DNA of 5,027 nucleotides from contig JAGYOT010000183.1 of assembly GCA_018399455.1 (NCBI GenBank), positions 1 through 5,027 on the forward strand. The letters are read 5' to 3'. This DNA comes from Desulfobacterales bacterium (GTDB lineage: Bacteria > Desulfobacterota > Desulfobacteria > Desulfobacterales > Desulfosalsimonadaceae). A program made the translations under genes and the position numbers. Under the pieces are notes generated by a model. That model was not told the DNA's origin and made no database searches. It worked only from the letters and a program-made list of their open reading frames with translations. Below, one piece after another: positions 1 through 5,027 of this stretch. The stretch's first letter is position 1, and every line of letters begins with the position of its first letter.

Positions 1-2151
1 GCCTCTGATGACGTAGGCTGGTTAAACGCAGGCGCCGATATCGTGGTTCACGGGCATGCGGGAAACGGCGTGGCCAATGCCATGGCCCAGGGACGGATCT
101 ATGTGGCCGGCAGCATCGGCGCCCGGGGCATGACCATGACAAAGCACAATCCTCGGTTTTCTCCGCCGCAGCTGTGGGTGCTGGGCTCTGCCGGCGACTA
201 TTTCGGCGAATTTATGGCCGGCGGTATTGCTGTGATTTGCGCGATTGAGGCTCAGGCGCCAGAAAATATTTTAGGATACCGCCCCTTGGTAGGGATGGTG
301 GGAGGCAAAGTTTTTTTTCGAGGGCCGCACGGAGGCTACAGCAAAAGCGATGCCCGGATCACCCCCATTAGTGATGCCGACTGGGATTGGCTGGTTGAGA
401 ATATTGAGCTTTTTCTCGGCGCCATTGATCGCAGGGAATTATATCATGAGCTTTGTGAGCGGGAGCGGTGGCAGCTGATCGCCGCCCGTTCGGTTCATGA
501 TCGGGTGGTCCGCAAGATCCGCAGCATGGAAGAATTCCACAGGACCGTGTGGGACCGTGAATTGGGCGAAGGCGGTTTGATCGGGGATTTGAGCGATCAG
601 GACATGAGCCCCCTTCCGTTGATTACGACCGGTGAGATGCGGCGGTTTGTGCCGGTGTGGGCAAATCGCAAGTACAAGGCTCCCTGTGAGGCCGCCTGCC
701 CCACGGGCATTCCGGTCCATGACAGGTGGCGTCTGATCCGCGAGGGCCGGGTGGATGAGGCGGTAGATATGGCTCTTGCCTACACGCCGTTTCCCGCCAC
801 GGTTTGCGGTTACCTGTGCCCAAACCTGTGTATGAGCGCATGCACCAAGCAGTCTGCCAACATGCCGGCAGTCGACGTCACCCGACTGGGAAAGGCAAGC
901 ATTGAAGCGGGTGTGCCGAAGCTTCCGAAAATTACCGGCGGCAAGGTCGCCGTGGTGGGCGGCGGCCCCGCCGGAATATCTGTTGCCTGGCAATTGCGGC
1001 AAAGGGGGCATGATGTGGTTATTTATGACCGGGCGCAAGTTCTGGGGGGCAAAATCAGCGCGTTGATCCCGGAAAGCCGTATTCCGAAGGATGTAATGGA
1101 AAAAGAGCTTGAGCGGGTAAGAAGGGTTCTCCCGCATGTAAATCTGCAGCAGGCGCTTATCCGGGATGATATTGAACAGCTGAAAGCGGATTCGGATTAC
1201 GTGGTGATCGCCACTGGAGCCCAGCGGCCGAGGATTTTGCCGGTTCCCGGAAAAGAAAGGATGATTGCCGCAAATGAATTCTTAAATCGCGCCAAAGCCG
1301 GGGATTTTGAACCGGGACCGCGGGTGGTGATAATCGGCGCCGGTAATGTGGGCTGCGATGTGGCGGTGGAGGCGAATCGGCTGGGCGCGGAAATCATTCA
1401 ACTGATTGATATGCAGAAGCCCGCCTCCTTTGGAAGGGAGAGATCCCATGCGGAGGCCGCGGGTGCCCTGTTTCGATGGCCATGCTATACAAAGGAAATT
1501 ACCAAAGACGGCGTTGTCCTGGATACGGGGGAGCTTATACCCGCGGATACTGTGGTGATTGCTATCGGCGATGTGCCGGATACGGATTTTCTTCCTCCTT
1601 CGGTGGGGATTAAAAAAGGATACGTGGAGGTAAGCGAGTATTACCAGACGACGGACCCCAGGATTTTTGCTATCGGCGACATCGTCGCGCCGGGGCTTTT
1701 GACTGACGCGATCGGTGCCGGCAGAAAAGCCGCAGCGGTGATTGCCGATATCCTGGAGGGCAAGCGGCTGGAGGAATTTGTCCAACCGGTGTCAGAGACT
1801 GGAGGCCGATTAAGTGATCCCCGGTTTACCGAATTTGAAAGCATCCACCACCAAGCCTGGGATTTTCGACCTGTCATTGACAAACGTCGGGTGAAGCTTG
1901 AATACTTTGATCCTCGCATTACCGAGTACCATGATGTCAATGCATGCGGCAGTCAGTGCGCTTCCTGCGGAGCATGCCGGGACTGCGGCGTTTGCGAAGC
2001 GGTTTGCCCCCAGGCGGCCATCAGCCGGTTGGAAAAGGAGGATGACGGCTATGCATACGTGGTCGATCCCGAACGCTGTATCGGCTGCGGCTTCTGCGCC
2101 GGGGCCTGCCCGTGCGGGGTTTGGGAGATGGTGGAGAATACGCCTTTGTAA
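1..2151 (+). CDS. Glutamate synthase-like fusion: GXGXG domain + GltD-like FAD/NAD(P) oxidoreductase + 2x[4Fe-4S] ferredoxin (5' partial)
   Basis: The frame is open to the left edge, so the true start lies outside; an internal GTG at 43 falls inside the conserved domain and is not the start. 716 residues are visible, counted here from base 1. Residues 1 to about 128 are the end of a GXGXG beta-helix domain as in the glutamate synthase large subunit (GHAGNGVANAM, GSIGARGMTMTKHNP). After a linker, residues 221-285 resemble the N-terminal Fe-S domain of GltD and dihydropyrimidine dehydrogenase, with Cys 229, 233, 269, 273, 277 and 281. The FAD site GGGPAG is at 320-325, an ATG motif at 404-406, the nucleotide site GAGNVG at 446-451 and the C-terminal FAD motif IGD at 558-560. 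Residues 649-705 hold two CxxCxxCxxxCP ferredoxin motifs (659/662/665/669 and 693/696/699/703). It probably moves electrons from NAD(P)H or ferredoxin to a cytoplasmic glutamate synthase whose glutaminase and FMN domains are separate proteins. The fold and cofactors are near certain; the exact reaction and partners are inferred. Confidence 0.9.
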   Translation, partial: ASDDVGWLNAGADIVVHGHAGNGVANAMAQGRIYVAGSIGARGMTMTKHNPRFSPPQLWVLGSAGDYFGEFMAGGIAVICAIEAQAPENILGYRPLVGMVGGKVFFRGPHGGYSKSDARITPISDADWDWLVENIELFLGAIDRRELYHELCERERWQLIAARSVHDRVVRKIRSMEEFHRTVWDRELGEGGLIGDLSDQDMSPLPLITTGEMRRFVPVWANRKYKAPCEAACPTGIPVHDRWRLIREGRVDEAVDMALAYTPFPATVCGYLCPNLCMSACTKQSANMPAVDVTRLGKASIEAGVPKLPKITGGKVAVVGGGPAGISVAWQLRQRGHDVVIYDRAQVLGGKISALIPESRIPKDVMEKELERVRRVLPHVNLQQALIRDDIEQLKADSDYVVIATGAQRPRILPVPGKERMIAANEFLNRAKAGDFEPGPRVVIIGAGNVGCDVAVEANRLGAEIIQLIDMQKPASFGRERSHAEAAGALFRWPCYTKEITKDGVVLDTGELIPADTVVIAIGDVPDTDFLPPSVGIKKGYVEVSEYYQTTDPRIFAIGDIVAPGLLTDAIGAGRKAAAVIADILEGKRLEEFVQPVSETGGRLSDPRFTEFESIHHQAWDFRPVIDKRRVKLEYFDPRITEYHDVNACGSQCASCGACRDCGVCEAVCPQAAISRLEKEDDGYAYVVDPERCIGCGFCAGACPCGVWEMVENTPL

Positions 2152-2169
2152 CCCGGTTACCCCTTTTAT

Positions 2170-2197
2170 TTGACTGCGTAAATAAATATGGTATGAG
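2170..2197 (+). promoter_or_regulatory. Candidate sigma70-type promoter for carAB
   Basis: TTGACT (2170-2175) matches the -35 consensus at five of six bases. It is followed after 16 bases by TATGAG (2192-2197), which matches four of six -10 bases and carries the extended -10 TG at 2189-2190. The spacer is AT-rich. Transcription would begin near 2204, giving a leader of roughly 38 bases before carA. It lies in the only gap of reasonable size in the window. The site would let carAB be expressed apart from the upstream redox gene. This is a consensus match by eye, and AT-rich gaps yield such matches by chance. Confidence 0.45.
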
Positions 2198-2209
2198 ATG
2201 CACAACCCA

Positions 2210-2239
2210 CTTAAAAACCTGTTTTGGAAGTTTATTAAG
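2210..2239 (+). promoter_or_regulatory. Imperfect inverted repeat in the carA leader
   Basis: CTTAAAAAC (2210-2218) can pair with GTTTATTAAG (2230-2239) to give nine base pairs with one bulged A at 2234 and an 11-base loop. It ends two bases before the carA start codon. The Shine-Dalgarno-like GGAAG lies in the loop, with its last G closing the stem. It could tune carA translation as RNA or serve as a protein-binding site as DNA. The stem is almost all A-U, so it would be weak as RNA, and it may be chance in AT-rich sequence. Confidence 0.3.
2226..2230 (+). promoter_or_regulatory. Weak ribosome binding site of carA
   Basis: GGAAG is the only purine-rich Shine-Dalgarno-like stretch ahead of the carA ATG. 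It is 11 bases from the start codon, longer than the usual 5-9, and it overlaps the loop of the leader inverted repeat. Both points suggest modest or adjustable initiation. Confidence 0.45.
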
Positions 2240-2241
2240 CG

Positions 2242-3387
2242 ATGACAAAAGCCCTGCTCGCCCTGGAAGACGGTCGGATCTTTGAATGCCGAAGCTTTAC
2301 CGGACATGGCGAGGCCGCCGGTGAGGTCGTATTTAACACCAGCATGTCAGGCTATCAGGAGGTGTTAACGGACCCCTCCTACCGCGGCCAGATGGTGGTT
2401 ATGACCTATCCTTTGATTGGAAACTACGGTGTCAATCCCGGCGACGTGGAGTCGGGCCGCATTCAGGTTTCAGCTTTTATCCTTCGGGAATACCAGGAAC
2501 ATCCAAGCAATTACCGGTCCACCGCTACGCTTCGGCAATACCTGACGGATCAGCAGATCCTTGGCATTCATGAACTGGACACCCGGGCTCTCACCAGGCA
2601 TATCCGTACGGCGGGTGCCATGCGGGCGGTCATTTCCACCCGGGACCTGGATCCGGCATCCCTTTGCGCCCGGGCCCGAAAGGGCCCGCCAATGGAAGGC
2701 CGGGATCTGGTCAGCGGGGTGTCGACCCCTATCCCTTATTTCTGGAGTGACAACGGCCCGGCGCCCCTGGCGGCTGATGCGGTGCTGGATCGTTTTCTGT
2801 GGGATGAAAAGCGCACGAAATTCCGGGTGGTGGCGTTTGATTACGGCATCAAGTACAATATACTGCGGATGCTATCCGATGCGGGCCTCCAGGTCCTCGT
2901 GGTCCCTGCAACTACGTCGGCCGGGACCATCCGCGCGCTTTCCCCGGACGGTATTTTTCTGTCCAATGGCCCCGGTGATCCGCAGCCCTTGTCCTATGCT
3001 GTTGATACCGTTCAGGCACTTTTGGGATACCGTCCCATGTTTGGGATCTGTTTGGGCATCCAGCTTATCGGCCTTGCGCTGGGAGGCCGGACTTACAAGT
3101 TAAAGTTCGGACATCACGGGGCCAATCAGCCGGTCCAGAACCTTAAAACCCGGAAGGTGGAAATCACCTCACAGAATCACGGATTTGTGGTGGACTTGGA
3201 GACGCTGGATCCAAATGCGGTGGAAGTCACCCACATGAATCTAAACGATAATACAGTGGAAGGATTCAGACACCGGCATTATCCGCTGTTTGCCGTGCAG
3301 TATCATCCGGAGGCCGCCCCCGGCCCGCACGATTCACAGTATCTGTTCAAGGCGTTTGCCGAGATGATCCGATCCCATATGGACTGA
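2242..3387 (+). CDS. carA: Carbamoyl-phosphate synthase small (glutaminase) subunit CarA
   Basis: CarA removes the amide nitrogen from glutamine and passes ammonia through a tunnel to CarB in the cytoplasm, the first committed step toward pyrimidines and a step toward arginine. The 381-residue length matches the family, E. coli CarA being about 382. The N-terminal small-chain domain shows [17 protein letters not shown] and [11 protein letters not shown], then [14 protein letters not shown] class I glutamine amidotransferase domain starts near residue 194 ([16 protein letters not shown]), with NGPGDP at 242-247. The catalytic nucleophile is C270 in GICLG, with H355 and E357 in YHPEA completing the triad. 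[10 protein letters not shown] and QNHGF are also CarA signatures. The ATG is the only good start, because an in-frame TAA sits at 2236-2238. One oddity: the residue at 273, usually His (CLGHQ), is Ile. carB follows after 46 bases, so the pair is very likely co-transcribed. Confidence 0.98.
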   Translation: MTKALLALEDGRIFECRSFTGHGEAAGEVVFNTSMSGYQEVLTDPSYRGQMVVMTYPLIGNYGVNPGDVESGRIQVSAFILREYQEHPSNYRSTATLRQYLTDQQILGIHELDTRALTRHIRTAGAMRAVISTRDLDPASLCARARKGPPMEGRDLVSGVSTPIPYFWSDNGPAPLAADAVLDRFLWDEKRTKFRVVAFDYGIKYNILRMLSDAGLQVLVVPATTSAGTIRALSPDGIFLSNGPGDPQPLSYAVDTVQALLGYRPMFGICLGIQLIGLALGGRTYKLKFGHHGANQPVQNLKTRKVEITSQNHGFVVDLETLDPNAVEVTHMNLNDNTVEGFRHRHYPLFAVQYHPEAAPGPHDSQYLFKAFAEMIRSHMD

Positions 3388-3433
3388 TCCCCGGATCATG
3401 AACCAGGAATTTTGAAATCTGAGCCTTTCTCCT

Positions 3434-5027
3434 ATGCCCAGGCGAGACGACATTCATAAAATTTTGATTATCGGGGCAGGCCCCATTATCATCAGCCAGG
3501 CCTGCGAATTTGACTATTCCGGCACTCAGGCATGCAAGGCCCTGAAAGAGGAGGGCTATGAGGTGGTGCTGATCAACAGCAACCCGGCCACCATTATGAC
3601 GGATCCGGAAATGGCGGACTATACCTATATTGAACCGGTCACGCCGAAGTCCGTTGAAATGATTATCGAAAAGGAGCGCCCGGATGCCCTTCTGCCCACC
3701 CTGGGCGGCCAGACGGGATTAAATACGGCGGTCTCCGTGGCGGAAAAAGGAATCCTTGAAAAATACGGGGTCGAGATGATCGGCGCCACCCTTGCCGCCA
3801 TTCAAAAGGCCGAAGCCCGGGACCAGTTCTGCCGCGCTATGATGAGAATCGGCCTTCGGGTTCCCCAAAGCGGTTTTGCCCGGGACATGGGGACGGTCTG
3901 GACGATTGCCGAGACCATCGGCTATCCCATTATCGTAAGGCCGAGTTTCACCCTGGGAGGCACGGGCGGCGGTGTGGCCTATAATCCGGAGGAACTTAAA
4001 AGCCTTGCAGAGGCCGGGCTGGATGCCAGTATGACAACTCAGGTGATGCTGGAGGAGTCGGTGCTGGGGTGGAAGGAATATGAACTGGAGGTCATGCGGG
4101 ATAAAAACGACAATGTTGTGATTGTCTGTTCCATCGAGAACATGGACCCCATGGGCGTTCATACCGGGGATTCCATCACCGTGGCCCCTGCCCAGACTTT
4201 GACGGATCGTGAGTATCAGGTGATGAGAGATGCCTCCATTGCCATTTTGCGGGAAATCGGGGTGGATACCGGAGGTTCCAACGTTCAGTTTGCTGTCAAT
4301 CCGGATACCGGTGAGATGGTTGTTGTGGAGATGAACCCCCGCGTGTCAAGGAGCTCGGCGCTGGCTTCGAAGGCGACCGGGTATCCGATTGCCAGAATTG
4401 CTGCAAAGCTTGCAGTTGGCTATACCCTGGATGAGCTGTCCAATGACATCACCGGAGAGACTGCCGCGGCTTTTGAGCCATGCATGGATTACTGTGTGGT
4501 CAAGATTCCCCGATGGACTTTTGAGAAGTTCCCGGAGGCAGAAGATGTGCTGACAACATCCATGAGGTCGGTAGGCGAAACCATGGCAATCGGCCGGACC
4601 TTCAAGGAGGCGCTTCAAAAGGGCCTTCGGTCGCTTGAAATCGGAAGGTACGGGCTTGCGGCCGACGGAAAGGATCATCTGGACACTGAAATCCCGCCGG
4701 CATCCATTCCGGATATCGAGCGCCTCCTCTCCAGACCCACTTCCAATCGAATTTTTTATCTGCGTTACGCCCTGCTGGCGGACATGGCGATTGAATCCAT
4801 TTATGCCCTGACCGGTATTGATCCCTGGTTTCTCTTTCAGTTAAAGCAGATTGTGGAGATGGAACGGGAGATCGCGGATAACGGAAAAGAGCTGTCCGCG
4901 AAGCTTTTAAAAAAAGCGAAATCCTGTGGCTTCTCGGATTACCAGATCGGTTATTTAACAGGTTCCGATGAAGACACGATACGAAGTCTTCGGCGCCGCC
5001 ATGGCCTCCGGCCGGTTTACAAACTGG
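3434..5027 (+). CDS. carB: Carbamoyl-phosphate synthase large subunit CarB (3' partial)
   Basis: CarB makes carbamoyl phosphate from bicarbonate, two ATP and the ammonia supplied by CarA. 531 codons are visible, about half of the usual ~1070 residues; the frame runs open off the right edge. The visible part covers the carboxyphosphate ATP-grasp domain (about 1-400) and most of the oligomerization domain. It aligns without gaps to E. coli CarB as I recall it through residue 303. Conserved active-site residues fall at the same numbers: R129 in AEARDQF, R169 in VRPSFTLGG, and E299, N301 and R303 in [10 protein letters not shown]. Other hallmarks are [44 protein letters not shown] and [10 protein letters not shown]. 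The second ATP-grasp (carbamate kinase) and allosteric domains lie outside, so effector control by UMP or ornithine cannot be read here. The ATG is fixed by an in-frame TGA at 3413-3415 with no other ATG, GTG or TTG between. No convincing Shine-Dalgarno precedes it, suggesting translational coupling to carA. Confidence 0.98.
   Translation, partial: MPRRDDIHKILIIGAGPIIISQACEFDYSGTQACKALKEEGYEVVLINSNPATIMTDPEMADYTYIEPVTPKSVEMIIEKERPDALLPTLGGQTGLNTAVSVAEKGILEKYGVEMIGATLAAIQKAEARDQFCRAMMRIGLRVPQSGFARDMGTVWTIAETIGYPIIVRPSFTLGGTGGGVAYNPEELKSLAEAGLDASMTTQVMLEESVLGWKEYELEVMRDKNDNVVIVCSIENMDPMGVHTGDSITVAPAQTLTDREYQVMRDASIAILREIGVDTGGSNVQFAVNPDTGEMVVVEMNPRVSRSSALASKATGYPIARIAAKLAVGYTLDELSNDITGETAAAFEPCMDYCVVKIPRWTFEKFPEAEDVLTTSMRSVGETMAIGRTFKEALQKGLRSLEIGRYGLAADGKDHLDTEIPPASIPDIERLLSRPTSNRIFYLRYALLADMAIESIYALTGIDPWFLFQLKQIVEMEREIADNGKELSAKLLKKAKSCGFSDYQIGYLTGSDEDTIRSLRRRHGLRPVYKL

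Noticed and set aside
43..45. GTG at 43 as the start of the first gene
   Set aside because: The frame continues upstream to base 1 and encodes conserved GXGXG-domain residues (LNAGADIVVHGHAGNG), so the gene is simply cut by the window edge.
439..1137. Minus-strand open frame of 232 codons opposite the fusion gene
   Set aside because: It lies wholly inside a strongly conserved coding region on the other strand, its translation shows no recognisable domain, and such antisense frames are common in GC-rich genes.
1282..1785. Minus-strand open frame of 167 codons opposite the FAD/NAD(P) domain
   Set aside because: It is a shadow of the plus-strand Rossmann domains and has no domain signature.
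2148..2171. Possible terminator after the first gene: GTAAC-CCG-GTTAC followed by CCC and TTTTATTT
   Set aside because: The stem is only five base pairs, it overlaps the stop codon, and the T run does not start directly after it, so it is too weak to call. It may still cause some pausing.
3412..3459. Short TTG-started frame of 15 codons (ending TAA at 3457) overlapping the carB start, with AGGA just upstream
   Set aside because: The AGGA spacing is only a few bases, TTG is a rare start, and the peptide shows no run of arginine or other attenuation codons. It most likely arises by chance.
3719..4162. Minus-strand open frame of 147 codons opposite carB
   Set aside because: It is antisense to the conserved ATP-grasp domain and its His-rich, low-information translation matches nothing I know.
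1..5027. Mobile elements, CRISPR arrays, tRNA or rRNA genes, or defence or other novel systems
   Set aside because: No direct repeat arrays, transposase motifs, tRNA-like folds or unrecognised coding regions were seen; virtually the whole window is accounted for by three metabolic genes.

Overview
This is an ordinary bacterial core-metabolism region. It reads as one plus-strand block of three genes, tightly packed and with both ends cut by the window. The order is a glutamate synthase-like redox fusion protein (5' end missing), then carA, then carB (3' end missing). The base composition is moderately GC-rich. The first gene joins a GXGXG domain, a GltD-like FAD/NAD(P) module and a bacterial 2x[4Fe-4S] ferredoxin domain. 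From family knowledge this is a layout I associate with anaerobes, especially sulfate-reducing Desulfobacterota such as Desulfobacterales. That assignment is inference; no rRNA or other marker is present.

Layout: 1-2151 is the fusion protein, open to the left edge. 2152-2241 is a 90-base, AT-rich gap. It holds a plausible extended -10 sigma70-type promoter and, just ahead of carA, an imperfect AT-rich inverted repeat whose loop and edge carry the only Shine-Dalgarno-like sequence. 2242-3387 is a complete carA. 3388-3433 is a 46-base gap without a usable Shine-Dalgarno for the next gene. 3434-5027 is the first 531 codons of carB, running off the right edge. No gene-free stretch exceeds 90 bases, and the minus-strand reading frames look like shadows of these genes.

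How the genes fit together: carA and carB encode the two subunits of glutamine-dependent carbamoyl-phosphate synthetase, which feeds pyrimidine and arginine synthesis. The upstream protein belongs to the glutamine/glutamate side of nitrogen assimilation: it would pass electrons from NAD(P)H and/or ferredoxin to a glutamate synthase reaction. The glutaminase and FMN synthase domains it would need are not in the window and probably lie just upstream. The cluster is therefore themed on the use of glutamine amide nitrogen.

I found no hidden new system. The points worth a second look are the altered cysteine pattern and the acidic residue in the nucleotide site of the fusion protein, an extra cysteine group before its ferredoxin domain, a His-to-Ile change beside the catalytic cysteine of CarA, and the structured leader before carA.
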